NCBI GenBank assembly: GCA_023910605.1
Contig: JAAVVV010000001.1
Coordinates: 982,698-1,046,697, forward strand
DNA from: Bosea sp. (in: a-proteobacteria)
Lineage (GTDB): Bacteria; Pseudomonadota; Alphaproteobacteria; Rhizobiales; Beijerinckiaceae
Length of the DNA stretch: 64,000 nt
Direction of reading: 5' to 3'
Shown here: positions 18,310 to 27,042 of the stretch, piece by piece
Layout of the letters: every line of letters begins with the position of its first letter
Position numbering within the stretch: position 1 is the stretch's first letter
Program-made: the position numbers and the translations under genes
The notes under the pieces: generated by a model
What the model saw: only the letters and a program-made list of their open reading frames with translations
Told to the model about the DNA's origin: nothing
The model's database searches: none

Positions 18310-18729
18310 TCAGTCGAACAGATAACCGCTTCCCGCGAAGCTGCCGGCGCTGGCGACAGGCATGGCGGCGATGTCGAGGCCTGGGGCCGCGTGGGTCACG
18401 GCTGCGCGCCAGGGCGTCGGACCGGCGGGGCGCAGGTACTGAAGCCGAAAGCTCGGCCGAGCGCGCAGCGCGGAGGCAACGGCGTCATCATCGATCGCGA
18501 GACCAAGCCATGTCCCGGAAGCGGGGGCGGTGCCACGGACGGGCTCGCCCGTCGCGGGGTCGATCATGTCCAGTGCAGGAGCCAGCATCCGCACGTCGGA
18601 GATCATGACGGCGAGCCCTCCCGAGCCCCAGACAGTGGCAGGAACGGGCAGCCCGTCCTCGCCAGCCGGCCAGGGAAAAGCGGCGACGGCGGACGCCAGA
18701 TCCTCGAACTGGTGAAGCTGGTCGATCAT
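18310..18729 (-). CDS. phage tail-region protein of unknown function
   Basis: 139 aa, no family recognised. The ATG at 18729 has a GGAGG site 6 bases upstream. Last gene of the fibre block, ending 21 bp before palindrome A. The composition is mixed with no membrane segment or signal; it is probably a virion or fibre-associated protein judging from position. Confidence 0.6.
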   Translation of the reverse strand: MIDQLHQFEDLASAVAAFPWPAGEDGLPVPATVWGSGGLAVMISDVRMLAPALDMIDPATGEPVRGTAPASGTWLGLAIDDDAVASALRARPSFRLQYLRPAGPTPWRAAVTHAAPGLDIAAMPVASAGSFAGSGYLFD

Positions 18730-18731
18730 GC

Positions 18732-19823
18732 TCAACCTCCGTACGTGGCGCGCGTCGCCAGCGCCTGGAGCTCGGCGTTTGGCACGCGCCGCGGCAGGAC
18801 GATCACCCGCTCGATGTCGCCGTTCCAGGCGCTGCCGCCGCCCGGGTTCTGTGCTCCGATCTGGAGCGTGCTGGTGGTGCTCCCGTCGGCCGGCGTCGAG
18901 CTGTTGATGACGGTGCCTCCGTTCGCAGATGCGGCCGTGCCGGCCGCGTCCGTGGTGTAGGCGGCGCAGAACAGCGTGTTGTCTGAAAGGATGCCGAGGT
19001 TCTGGGATGCCGCGCCAAGGCCACCCGCCGCGAGCGTCCTGTCCGGGAACCTGATGATGCGGGGCCCGAGGCTTGGGCTGTTGTGCCGGACGAGCTCCTG
19101 GTTCTCGACCGACCCGGTGAACGCGGCGGAACGGCCCATCACGATCATGGTGTGGGCGACAGGCAATGGCAGTGGCGCAGCCAGGCTCTCGATCGCCCGC
19201 GCGATCGGACCGGCTCCTGTGATGATCGGGCTGGTGGGGACGTCAGTCACCTGCGGCATCCAGATGTGAAAGACCCAGACTGCGCTGGGGTTGCCGACGA
19301 GATTGAAATCGACCCACTGCTGCGCGCCAGCGATCGCGCCCGTGAACGACACCCAGCGCCACTCGCCGGGTACAAGCTGCGAGATGCTGTTGCCGCTCGT
19401 GGTCGCGCCGTCGCCGACATCGACGGACAAGAGCGTGAGACCTGTCATCGCGACCGGCCGGATGAAGGCCCCAACCGCATAGACCGCGCCATTGACGAGG
19501 CCGCTGCATGGCACGCGGAAGTGACCTGAACCGGACGCCCCGCCATAGGTTGCGCGGGCGGCGCGCAGGGTTCCGTCCGGAGCCGCCTCCGCGTTCAGCG
19601 CGATGGCATGCGTGGCTGCCCCGCCCACGAAGGTGTTGGAGCCCGACAATGTCTGGTTGTTGAGCGCCCTGTTCATCGCCCCGGTCTCGATGCGCAGGCC
19701 GCGTGCTGCATCCCGCCGCTGCGCGTTGTCTGCGAAGGGAGCGAGCAGCGCGGACCTGTCGGGCGTCAGCAGCAGGCCCGAACTCGCGCGGACGAAGGTG
19801 AAGGGTGCAAGGTCCGGGATCAC
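18732..19823 (-). CDS. tail spike/fibre-associated protein with lectin-like fold
   Basis: 363 aa starting at a GTG that overlaps the previous stop (GTGA). The opening PFTFVRASSGLLLTPD and RGLRIETGAMNRALNNQ are the common start of phage spike proteins that carry a carbohydrate-binding-like domain (beta-rich, WRWVSFTGAIAGAQQWVDF near residue 150). The C-terminal half, with WNGDIERVIVLPRRVPNAEL near the end, resembles LamG/concanavalin-like modules. It probably contributes to surface recognition; placement between I/H and FI genes, where P2 has H and G, fits. Confidence 0.65.
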   Translation of the reverse strand: MIPDLAPFTFVRASSGLLLTPDRSALLAPFADNAQRRDAARGLRIETGAMNRALNNQTLSGSNTFVGGAATHAIALNAEAAPDGTLRAARATYGGASGSGHFRVPCSGLVNGAVYAVGAFIRPVAMTGLTLLSVDVGDGATTSGNSISQLVPGEWRWVSFTGAIAGAQQWVDFNLVGNPSAVWVFHIWMPQVTDVPTSPIITGAGPIARAIESLAAPLPLPVAHTMIVMGRSAAFTGSVENQELVRHNSPSLGPRIIRFPDRTLAAGGLGAASQNLGILSDNTLFCAAYTTDAAGTAASANGGTVINSSTPADGSTTSTLQIGAQNPGGGSAWNGDIERVIVLPRRVPNAELQALATRATYGG

Positions 19824-20233
19824 GCCCCGCCGAGAGTGTGGCGCCCGTCCCGAAAGTTGAAGTCGAGGATGCTGTCGGCCCGCGCCCATGAGGGCCTGAT
19901 GAAGCTGCGGCCCGTCGTGGCGACAATCATCGCGACCGTGCCGGAGCCAGCGCGCCGGAGGCGATGCGCCGAGGCGGCCGTTGTCACCACCAGGGCGGCG
20001 TCACCCGGCCCGGACCGGCGCGTGCGCACCGCTTGCCCCGTCGTCGTCATCGCCATCGCGGCGGTTCCAGCGCCGCTAATGCGGCGGCGCCTGGCCTCGC
20101 CCGCCGTCGTCAGGCTGATGAGAGCCGCCCCGCCCATCCGGATCGCGTCCGGCGCGTCGGTCACGCCGCGCAGCCTGAAGATGACGAGCGCGTGCTCGCC
20201 GGCGATGGAGCGGGGGCGGCCAAGCGCGCTCAT
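19820..20233 (-). CDS. repeat-containing tail-region protein
   Basis: 137 aa. Residues 33-110 are made of about four imperfect 20-22-residue units, each a short hydrophobic strand plus an Arg-rich turn: ALISLTTAGEARRRRISG, AAMAMTTTGQAVRTRRSG, AALVVTTAASAHRLRRAG, VAMIVATTGRSF. This looks like a small beta-repeat structure, such as a shaft or solenoid. No family is recognised. Coupled by GTGA overlap to the spike-like gene downstream. Confidence 0.6.
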   Translation of the reverse strand: MSALGRPRSIAGEHALVIFRLRGVTDAPDAIRMGGAALISLTTAGEARRRRISGAGTAAMAMTTTGQAVRTRRSGPGDAALVVTTAASAHRLRRAGSGTVAMIVATTGRSFIRPSWARADSILDFNFRDGRHTLGGA

Positions 20234-20243
20234 GACAGGACGC

Positions 20244-20591
20244 TCATGGGTCGATCCCCTCGATCGTGACCGGAAGTGACGAGATGCGCCGCCCCATGCT
20301 GGTGGTGAAGCGCAGGCGCAGGCGGTTCAGCGCGCCACGGCCGAGCAGCTCGGTCTCGGCCTCCGTCAGCGTGACGACGCCGTGGCGGGACTGGGCCGCG
20401 CCGGGAGCGGCCGGCGGCGGAGCGGGGTTCTCGATGGTGATGCCGGCTCCGGCCGTCAGTGTCAGCGCCAGCTCGCGGCCGACATGCAGCTGGGCCGTCA
20501 GCTCGCCGGCCGACAAGTTGACGATCGCGCCGCCTGCCGTGAGCAGGAAGGGCAGCGTCAGCTCATCGCCCCGGCACACCTGGATGGCCAT
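20244..20591 (-). CDS. phage tail/fibre-region beta-rich protein
   Basis: 115 aa. The pattern MAIQVCRGDELTLPFLL ... IVNLSAGELTAQLHVG, then ITIENP and RLRLRFTT, resembles the Ig-like N-terminal domain of baseplate upper proteins (BppU-type), but the match is by pattern only. It lies 4 bp after the previous gene and is probably a minor virion component. Confidence 0.5.
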   Translation of the reverse strand: MAIQVCRGDELTLPFLLTAGGAIVNLSAGELTAQLHVGRELALTLTAGAGITIENPAPPPAAPGAAQSRHGVVTLTEAETELLGRGALNRLRLRFTTSMGRRISSLPVTIEGIDP

Positions 20592-20595
20592 GGGG

Positions 20596-20985
20596 TCAGT
20601 CCAGCGAGGCTGTGATGTCGCCGGCGCGCACCACCAGCGTGTCCGTGTCGGCGATCAGCCGCGGGGTCTGGAACGATCCCTTGATGCGCATCGTCCCGCC
20701 CGCCTGCGCGGACATGATGGCCCAATGGCTGATCGTGCCCCAGGCGGCCCCGTTGGCGGCCGGGAAGGTGATGTCGGCCGCATTCGAGGCCGAGCCGGAG
20801 ACGGGCGCGGTGAAGGCCACGGCCTGCCGCTGATAGCCCGCCCCGGCGATCTCGGTGGCGGTCGATCCCGCCTCACCGGGATCTCCCGTGAACAGGGCGA
20901 GCCAGTTGGCGGCCGGCATTGCCAGCGGGGCTGAGCCCAGCGCATGGGCAAGCAGCGCATTCTCGAAGTCGTTGGTGGCAGACAT
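20596..20985 (-). CDS. phage tail fibre-like structural protein
   Basis: 129 aa. NDFENALLAHALGSAPLAMP at the N-terminus and NWLALFTGDPGEAG followed by YQRQAVAFTAP are the standard features of a small phage protein usually annotated tail fibre protein. ITFPAANGAAWGTISHWAIM is the conserved core. The exact place in the particle is unknown. Confidence 0.72.
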   Translation of the reverse strand: MSATNDFENALLAHALGSAPLAMPAANWLALFTGDPGEAGSTATEIAGAGYQRQAVAFTAPVSGSASNAADITFPAANGAAWGTISHWAIMSAQAGGTMRIKGSFQTPRLIADTDTLVVRAGDITASLD

Positions 20986-21007
20986 GGGTCAGTCTCCGTT
21001 GGGGTGA

Positions 21008-21484
21008 TCAGGGCGCGGGCGGCCAGTGCCTGTCGTCGGCCGGATCGGCAGGCAGTTCGGCCTCGAGCTCGTTCGAGCGGGCGCGGACCGCCTTGGTCCA
21101 GTCCCAGAGCGCGCGCTGCCGCGCGAGCTCGGCCTGCAGCTCGGCGGGCCAGCCGGCGGGGTCAGGACCATGGTCCATGCTGGCGTTGAGCCCGAGCGCG
21201 AGCGCGTTGGACTGGGCGTGGGCCGGGAAGCGCGCCAGGATGCGCCGGCCGGCCTCCGCCTTGATCGCCGCGAGCAGCGCTCCCGGAGCGGGCGCAGGAG
21301 GCGGGGGGTGCGCCCAACCCTTGCCCTTGCGCACCATCCCGACCTCGGCGCCCGGCTCGTGGATCACGAAGCCTGCCCCTGGAAAGAAGTCATCGGGGCT
21401 CGATGGTCGGTCCCGATAAGAGGGCGGAACATCGACGACTTCAGCCACCGCGCCACGCTCGTCCAAACGCATGATCTTCAGCAT
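21008..21484 (-). CDS. tail fibre assembly-like protein
   Basis: 158 aa directly after the fibre gene, the normal place for the fibre chaperone. The ATG at 21484 has AAGGAA 6 bases upstream; an earlier ATG at 21505 would overlap the fibre gene. The second half (ALLAAIKAEAGRRILARFPA, then WDWTKAVRARSNELEAELPA near the end) has the long helix with paired aromatic/charged residues typical of DUF4376/tail-fibre-assembly proteins. Confidence 0.65.
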   Translation of the reverse strand: MLKIMRLDERGAVAEVVDVPPSYRDRPSSPDDFFPGAGFVIHEPGAEVGMVRKGKGWAHPPPPAPAPGALLAAIKAEAGRRILARFPAHAQSNALALGLNASMDHGPDPAGWPAELQAELARQRALWDWTKAVRARSNELEAELPADPADDRHWPPAP

Positions 21485-21494
21485 ATCGCTTTCC

Positions 21495-23162
21495 TTAAAA
21501 CTCAATCACGACACGCCCCGGAGCGCCATTGCCGCCGGAGCCGCCCAAAGCCGCGCCGTTGCCTCCATCCCCCGGGTTCGCGCCCGGAGCGCCGTTGGTT
21601 AAGATGGCGGTGACCTGATCGCGGCCCTGCGCACCGTCAGCGCTGTCGCCGCCGCGCGCCAACAGGTAGTTTCCGCCGCCCACTTGGTAAGCGACGTTGC
21701 CGCCTGACCCGGTGCGCTGCGGCGCGGTGAAGCCCAAGGCTGTCCCCCCGGCGCTGGTGGACGTCATCACGGCGCCGTTGGCCGCGAAGCCCGGTCCGCC
21801 TCCAGTAGCGGAGAGGCGGCCGGAGATGGACGACGAGCCTCCGGCTGTGCCGCCTGTGGGGCTCGGACCCCCGACACCGCCAGAGCCCGGAGAACCGACA
21901 ATGATCGTGATCACCTCGCCAGGTGTGCAAGTGTAATCGCCTACACCTTGGCCGCCACCGGCGCCGGAGCTTGAATACGACAGCGCGGCCGTGGCCGTGC
22001 CCCCGCCGCCGCCCCCGCCGCCCTTGGCCAGGCCGCGGAAGCTGTAAACTCCGGGCGGGACCGTCCAGTAATAGGTACCCGGTGTGTCGTAGGTGAGCCG
22101 ACCTCCGCCGAAACGCTGCGTGAGGCCGGCGAGCTGGCAGGCCGCGCCGTCATACATCAGCCGCGCGATGAGGCCCGCGCCAAGATCGCCGGGCGAGAGT
22201 GGTGCGCCGCCCGGGCGGAGGATTGACCTCGTGCCGCTGAGCCCCGCGATGGCCAGCGTCGCCGCGCCGGTGTTGGTGGCGGTGAGCTTGATGTTGAGAG
22301 GGACGCCCTCCAAGGCCGCCCAACTGGCGGGCGCGGGGTCGAGAGTGATGCCGATCGCATTGGCCGTGCCGCTGGCCGTGCGGTAGTTCAGGCTTTGGTC
22401 GCGGACGAACACTGGATCGGCGAACCCTACCGCCGCCGCTGACATCACGCCTGAAACCCAGCTTAGGCCGGATCTCCGAAGAAACCGGCTCGCGCTCAGC
22501 ACCGTTGCGGAGTTGTCGCAGACCAGATGCCCCTCAGGCGCGGTGGCAAGGCTCCAAACACCCACCCACTGCGCCAGCCGTCCCGCGAAGCCTGTCCACG
22601 CCCCGGTCGGCGCGGCGCCGATCACGTAGGTGGCTCCGATCGCGGGCGATGCCGGCGGCGCGTTGAGCACTCCGTCGATCGCCATCCAGAACGGGCGGAC
22701 ATGCCGCCCGAGGATGATCTGTGCCTGCGGGTCGATGACCACGGTGATCGCGGAGGGGTTGGAGACGGCCAGCTTGAGGCGGAAGGTTGCGACGGCGGCT
22801 TGACCAGAAGACGGCGGCGGCTTGTATCCGCCGCTCATCCGCGCAACGCCGATCATCGTGCCAGCAGACGAGAACAGCCCGCATTCCCAGACGTTGAAGC
22901 CGTGCGACGGCCGGGAACTGGCATCGGGCGTGTCCGCCGGCAGGATGGCGTCGACAATGATCTCGTTGGCCATCACCGCGACTGAGGCGATGGTGGCCCT
23001 GTAGCGCTCGTTGACCAGTGCGGTCTGCCCCACGACCGGCGTGTAGGGCACGCCGCTGGCGTCGCCAAAAGCGACATGGCTGAGAACAAGGTTTGTCCCG
23101 CCGCCGAGGTCAGCCGCAATGGCCGACTGGCCTGCGCTGGTGATGAGCAATCCGGTTGTCAT
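21495..23162 (-). CDS. tail fibre protein with glycine-rich tip
   Basis: 555 aa. N-terminal virion-attachment domain of the DUF3751/P2 gpH kind (TTGLLITSAGQSAIAADLGG, residues 2-21; HVAFGDASG near 29). The middle contains a DUF2793-like stretch (GATYVIGAAPTGAWTGFAGR near 176). The last 170 residues are extremely glycine-rich, with a run of eight glycines (near residue 385) and repeated GGxGG/GSGG blocks, ending GNGAPGRVVIEF. Glycine-rich tips of this sort form polyglycine-II bundles in receptor-binding adhesins of other phages. Probably the main host-range determinant. Confidence 0.85.
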   Translation of the reverse strand: MTTGLLITSAGQSAIAADLGGGTNLVLSHVAFGDASGVPYTPVVGQTALVNERYRATIASVAVMANEIIVDAILPADTPDASSRPSHGFNVWECGLFSSAGTMIGVARMSGGYKPPPSSGQAAVATFRLKLAVSNPSAITVVIDPQAQIILGRHVRPFWMAIDGVLNAPPASPAIGATYVIGAAPTGAWTGFAGRLAQWVGVWSLATAPEGHLVCDNSATVLSASRFLRRSGLSWVSGVMSAAAVGFADPVFVRDQSLNYRTASGTANAIGITLDPAPASWAALEGVPLNIKLTATNTGAATLAIAGLSGTRSILRPGGAPLSPGDLGAGLIARLMYDGAACQLAGLTQRFGGGRLTYDTPGTYYWTVPPGVYSFRGLAKGGGGGGGGTATAALSYSSSGAGGGQGVGDYTCTPGEVITIIVGSPGSGGVGGPSPTGGTAGGSSSISGRLSATGGGPGFAANGAVMTSTSAGGTALGFTAPQRTGSGGNVAYQVGGGNYLLARGGDSADGAQGRDQVTAILTNGAPGANPGDGGNGAALGGSGGNGAPGRVVIEF

Positions 23163-23782
23163 GCGTGCGTCCCGATTTCGGTGAGCGTTTCGTCTAGGAA
23201 CCCGATGCCAATCGTCAGGCCGGCATCAGCGTTTTCGCCCTGGTAGCTGTAGGGCGAGATCTCGGTGATCGTTTCGTCAAGGATGCCGGCGCCAAACACG
23301 ATGCTGCCCGGCGCCCGCGGGCCGATGCCGATAAACACCGCCCTGCTCTTGGGCTTGGACGTCATCACCAGCGGCCGGATGCGGTGCGAAAGAGCGAGGA
23401 TCTCTCCAAGCTCGGCCTCGACATGGACCGTCGCCGTCCCGCGCCGTCCGGGCGGCGATTGCTCGAACCATTCCGTGATCTCGTAGGCGCGGCCCGACAA
23501 CGCGATGATGCTTTCCACAGCCGAGCGCGTGCCCTTGCGGCGATGATAGTCCGGGCTGTCGGCGATCGCCTGCCGCTTCTGGATTTCGGACCAGGCGTCG
23601 TCCCACCAGTCGACCGAGAGCGCCCAGGCGAGCCATGGCAGCAAGGGGGCCGGGCAGCGCCAGGCGTCCCAGATCGCCTCGATCACAGCCGGGTCGATCG
23701 CGTCGAGCCGCGACGACAGCCGCGTGAGCTCGCGCTCGAGGTCGGTCGCGTTCGGCGGGGCGAGGTCGAGATCCGCGATCAT
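23159..23782 (-). CDS. baseplate/tail protein I (P2 gpI family)
   Basis: 207 aa. LLPWLAWALSVDWWDDAWSE near residue 50 and YHRRKGTRSAVESIIALSG near residue 78 are the signature of P2 gpI, which connects the fibres to the baseplate. The C-terminus carries a twice-repeated motif, GAGILDETITEI and GIGFLDETLTEI. Overlaps the J gene upstream (TGATG) and the fibre gene downstream (ATGA). Confidence 0.88.
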   Translation of the reverse strand: MIADLDLAPPNATDLERELTRLSSRLDAIDPAVIEAIWDAWRCPAPLLPWLAWALSVDWWDDAWSEIQKRQAIADSPDYHRRKGTRSAVESIIALSGRAYEITEWFEQSPPGRRGTATVHVEAELGEILALSHRIRPLVMTSKPKSRAVFIGIGPRAPGSIVFGAGILDETITEISPYSYQGENADAGLTIGIGFLDETLTEIGTHA

Positions 23783-24816
23783 CAGCCGACCCACCCGACA
23801 GGCGCTGCCGTGACGTTGACGGTGAGCGCGCCAAGCGTCGGCGCGTTGAAAAGGTGCTGGATGACGCCTGCGGCCGGCACGGTGAAGCCAGGCAGGCCGA
23901 CGCCGGCCAGCAGCGCGTCCGTGTAGCTCGCATGGGGCGGGTTGATGTCGGAGCCGACCACGTCAGCGTCGAGCACGTTGGGATCGCCGCCCATCGCGAC
24001 GCCGGCCAGCGTCTCGACCGTGAAGGTCCGGCCGATCAGCCAGACCGGCCCGGTCTCGTCTTCCCCCGCCCAGCGCAGCCGGCCGAGGCAGAAGCCGCGC
24101 AAACGCTGTTCGGCCTGAGCTCTGACGATGGCCGCCGAGACCCCGGAGCGGACACGCAGGTTGACCGTGAGGTCGAAGGGCAGCGGCACGGCCGCCTCCA
24201 CCGTGACGAGGTCGCCCATCGGCCGAAGGTCGGCGCGCCGAAGCCGGGCGAGCACGTCGGCCCGCATCTGGGCGGCCGCGCCGGGTCCGACCCCGGCCTT
24301 GGGCAGCGTCACGACCCGCACCTGCGGAGCGAGGCACACGGCCTCGTCTTCCGAGTAAGGAGCGATGTCGAGCAGGTCGGCGGAGGCCGACAGACCCCAG
24401 AACACGTAGGCGCCGACCGGCCCCGCCGTCGACCAGCTCTCGGGCGCGATGGCGAGCCGCTGGCGATAGGTCTCGTCATCCTCGCCAGCCAGGCGCGGCG
24501 TGCGGTAATAGGTGGCGCCGACATGGTCGAGCGCCCGACCGGCCGCGCCGGCCAGCGTGAGAGAGCGCAGCGCGTCGTTGACCCGGGCGCGCAGGATCAT
24601 CTCGCGGTAGCTGCCGACCTCAAGGATGATCGATGACGGATCGCTTTCAAGGAACAGCGTGTCGAAGGCCGGCAGCTCCGGCCGCGCCAGCCTCCGTGCG
24701 GCCCAGCGTGCCGACAGCTCGGCCCTGTCGCGCGCAAGATAGGTCTCGAAGCTGAGGCTCTCGAGCACGTCCGAGACGGGGTAGGCTGCAAGGTCGATGG
24801 GCGTGAAGCGGCTCAT
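23782..24816 (-). CDS. baseplate assembly protein J (P2 gpJ family)
   Basis: 344 aa wedge protein. ESDPSSIILEVGSYREMILR near residue 57 and RVNDALRSLTLAGAAGRALD are the conserved J core; GVGPGAAAQMRADVLARLRR lies in the middle. About 40 residues longer than usual P2 J, with a C-terminal segment that ends APTLGALTVNVTAAPVGWVG. Starts 4 bp inside the W gene stop. Confidence 0.88.
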   Translation of the reverse strand: MSRFTPIDLAAYPVSDVLESLSFETYLARDRAELSARWAARRLARPELPAFDTLFLESDPSSIILEVGSYREMILRARVNDALRSLTLAGAAGRALDHVGATYYRTPRLAGEDDETYRQRLAIAPESWSTAGPVGAYVFWGLSASADLLDIAPYSEDEAVCLAPQVRVVTLPKAGVGPGAAAQMRADVLARLRRADLRPMGDLVTVEAAVPLPFDLTVNLRVRSGVSAAIVRAQAEQRLRGFCLGRLRWAGEDETGPVWLIGRTFTVETLAGVAMGGDPNVLDADVVGSDINPPHASYTDALLAGVGLPGFTVPAAGVIQHLFNAPTLGALTVNVTAAPVGWVG

Positions 24817-25211
24817 GCTGCGGCCTCGATCCTGAAGCCGGCATCATTGGCTGCGAGGCGCGCAGCGCGCGTCTCCCCGGCGCTGTAGTCGCCCAGATGA
24901 CCGCGCGGGAAATACTGCCCCTCGATCTCGAATAGGGCCACGCCGTCGGCGCCGATGCGCGTGGCCGCGATCTTCGACAGCCGGAAGCCCGGCTCCCAGA
25001 GCCTCAGTGCCTCCGCGATGGCCGCATAGAGCCTGAGCAGGGTCGCGGGATCCGGGTTGAGGTCCTGCAGCTCGCGCACCTGGGCGCCGAACCGCCGCCG
25101 CATGACGCGCCAGCCGATGCGCGTCGTCAGGATGACCGCGATCGACTGGGCGCAATGCTCCCAGCCGGCCAGCAGCCGCCCTGTCGCGCGATCCATGCCG
25201 GCGCGCGCCAT
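24813..25211 (-). CDS. baseplate protein W (GPW/gp25 family)
   Basis: 132-aa baseplate wedge protein. SIAVILTTRIGWRVMRRRFG at residues 23-42 is the gp25/W signature that in contractile tails helps start sheath polymerisation. Second gene after V, in P2 order (V-W-J-I), with a small extra gene between. Confidence 0.88.
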   Translation of the reverse strand: MARAGMDRATGRLLAGWEHCAQSIAVILTTRIGWRVMRRRFGAQVRELQDLNPDPATLLRLYAAIAEALRLWEPGFRLSKIAATRIGADGVALFEIEGQYFPRGHLGDYSAGETRAARLAANDAGFRIEAAA

Positions 25212-25212
25212 C

Positions 25213-25419
25213 TCAGCTGCGCGCCTTCTGGGCGGGCTGCTTCGGCTCGGGCGCGCTGGCCTCGGCCGCCTCGGCCGGGCGGATGGTGCCGGCGAGCAGC
25301 TCGTACTTCGCCTGCGCCTCCGTCAGCGAGACGGTGCGGCTGTCCGGCACGCGCTGGCCAGCCACCCAGAGGGCGTCGGGATCCAGCACGGCATAGTCAC
25401 GCTTCTTGTCGGGGCTCAT
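25213..25419 (-). CDS. small phage protein between V and W
   Basis: 68 aa with no recognised domain; the C-terminus is Ala/Glu/Pro/Lys-rich. It is 1 bp from the W gene and 14 bp from V, so co-transcribed with the baseplate genes. Function unknown. Confidence 0.55.
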   Translation of the reverse strand: MSPDKKRDYAVLDPDALWVAGQRVPDSRTVSLTEAQAKYELLAGTIRPAEAAEASAPEPKQPAQKARS

Positions 25420-25433
25420 CTTGTCTCTCCTGT

Positions 25434-26000
25434 TCAGACGGGCGGGCCGGGTGGCCCGGGCGGCGCGGTGACATGGCCGTGGCTGTCGCCGACGTTCTTG
25501 GCGTTGTGCTTGAGCTCGGCTCCGTCGATCTGGACGAGCGGGGCAGCGATGGTGATCGCGCCTTGCGTGATGGTGATGCTCGCTTCGCCGACCGCGAGCC
25601 GGGCGAAGCCGTCGCGGATCTCGAGCCTCGCATTGCCGATCGCCACCACCTCTCCATCCGCCTCGGCCGTGCCGGGCGATGGATCGTCGTCGGTGTCGAC
25701 CCAGGGCATGACGGCCGAGCGCGGCCCCAGCCGGCCGGACGGGCTGACCACAAGCACAGCCTCCCCGATGCCGAACTTGGAGAACCGGGAGACGCCGCCG
25801 TTGCGCTTGCCCGTGTTGGCGGGAACCTTCAGCCAGGGCGAGATGATCGGCTGGCCCTTTTCGTCCTGGCCGATCTCGACCTTGAGCTTCGCGCCCTGGC
25901 GCTCATGAACCACGGCCTCGACCAGCGTCTCGTCGCGGCGCTGGCGCGCGCCCTCGATCGCCTTCCACAGCTTGCGGATTTCGCGCGCGACCTCGCTCAT
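25434..26000 (-). CDS. baseplate spike protein V (P2 gpV family)
   Basis: 188-aa cell-puncturing spike. FSKFGIGEAVLVVSPSGRLG near residue 72 is the OB-fold part; ASITITQGAITIAAPLVQID is the beta-helix. The C-terminus has NVGDSHGHVTAPPG, where the His-x-His is the iron-binding tip motif known from P2 gpV and phi92 spikes. ATG at 26000 overlaps the gp37 stop. The proline/glycine end (PPGPPGPPV) is slightly longer than in P2. Confidence 0.88.
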   Translation of the reverse strand: MSEVAREIRKLWKAIEGARQRRDETLVEAVVHERQGAKLKVEIGQDEKGQPIISPWLKVPANTGKRNGGVSRFSKFGIGEAVLVVSPSGRLGPRSAVMPWVDTDDDPSPGTAEADGEVVAIGNARLEIRDGFARLAVGEASITITQGAITIAAPLVQIDGAELKHNAKNVGDSHGHVTAPPGPPGPPV

Positions 26001-26566
26001 GGCGCGTCCTCCGGGGGGAGCGTCTCGCCGCCCACCGTGATGCTGACCGGGCGCGGATCGACGATCACGCCGGCCGACATGGCGGCTTCGGGCTGGCCAG
26101 CATGCACGTCGAGCAGGCACCACTTGGCTTCGACCAGCCCGATCGCCATGGCCTTCTTCGAGGTGGCGTCGGACACCGCGACCAGCTCGTCGCCGATCTC
26201 GGCCGCCGAGATGCGGCCAAGCCCCATGTAGGGGTCTGCGGCGATCGCGCCGGTCACCTGTTCCATCAGGTCGAGCACGGCGGCGTCGGCCGAGGACAGC
26301 GCGGGCGTGGCGCGGCCTGTCCGGCGCGCGATCAGGATGACGGCGACCGAGACGTCGCGGTCGAGCCGGCCGCTGGTCTGACGCTTCGGCGCGCCGCGCA
26401 GGTAGCAGACCCGGGCCGCCGGCGTCCTCGTGCTCTCCTCGAGCAGATCCTTGAGCTCGTAGCGGTCGAGTTCGACGCGCACGTCGGCGAACAGCATCCC
26501 CTCCGGCCCGGGCAGGCCGGCCAGCATGTCGGCCACGGCGTTGAGCAGATCGAGGACGCGGCTCAT
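25997..26566 (-). CDS. Mu gp37-like protein (DUF1834 family)
   Basis: 189 aa. LLNAVADMLAGLPG at the start, DVSVAVILIARRTG and AAVLDLMEQVTGAIAADPYMG in the middle are the DUF1834/gp37 pattern. In Mu this gene sits at the head-tail boundary and its product is thought to act in tail completion. Here it marks the exact junction: upstream genes are Mu-like, downstream ones P2-like. ATGA overlap with gpG-like gene. Confidence 0.75.
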   Translation of the reverse strand: MSRVLDLLNAVADMLAGLPGPEGMLFADVRVELDRYELKDLLEESTRTPAARVCYLRGAPKRQTSGRLDRDVSVAVILIARRTGRATPALSSADAAVLDLMEQVTGAIAADPYMGLGRISAAEIGDELVAVSDATSKKAMAIGLVEAKWCLLDVHAGQPEAAMSAGVIVDPRPVSITVGGETLPPEDAP

Positions 26567-27042
26567 CCCAGCATCCTTCTGAGATAGGCCACCACGCTGC
26601 GCGACGCCTCGGCCCGGTTCTCGGCTGAAAGGCCAAGATAGGGGCGCGCCGGCATCGTCACCTTCTGCGTGACCACCAGACGTCCACCGAGCATGAAGAC
26701 GAGGGCCGATGCGGTCTTGGGCCGGATCTCGCCGCCGAACTGGTGGATGGCGGCGTAGGTCAGGCTCGATCCGACCATGAGGCTGTCGGCCGAGGCGCGG
26801 TAATCGATCGACCGGGCGAGCGCGCCCGACCGGTTGAGGATCGGGTTCCTCATCTCGATCGTGTCGCGCCAGCCTGCGCCGCCCGGGCTGGGACCGCCGC
26901 CCAGGATGCGCTCGACCGTCTGCTCGCGGATAAGCCGGCCGAGGCCCGTCAGCAGCTTTTCGCCCTGGAGCGGGTTGAGCCTGCCGAGAGCGGTGTCGGC
27001 ATCCGTGAAGCCGAGCTTCGTGAGGTTGATGGTGAAGCTCAT
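26563..27042 (-). CDS. virion morphogenesis / tail completion protein (Mu gpG-like)
   Basis: 159 aa. IREQTVERILGGG followed by SGALARSIDYRASADSLMVG and TYAAIHQFGGEIRPKTA are the signature of the phage virion morphogenesis (gpG/gpS) family; IHQFGG is nearly invariant. The protein joins tail to head. Overlaps both neighbours by 4 bp. Confidence 0.87.
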   Translation of the reverse strand: MSFTINLTKLGFTDADTALGRLNPLQGEKLLTGLGRLIREQTVERILGGGPSPGGAGWRDTIEMRNPILNRSGALARSIDYRASADSLMVGSSLTYAAIHQFGGEIRPKTASALVFMLGGRLVVTQKVTMPARPYLGLSAENRAEASRSVVAYLRRMLG

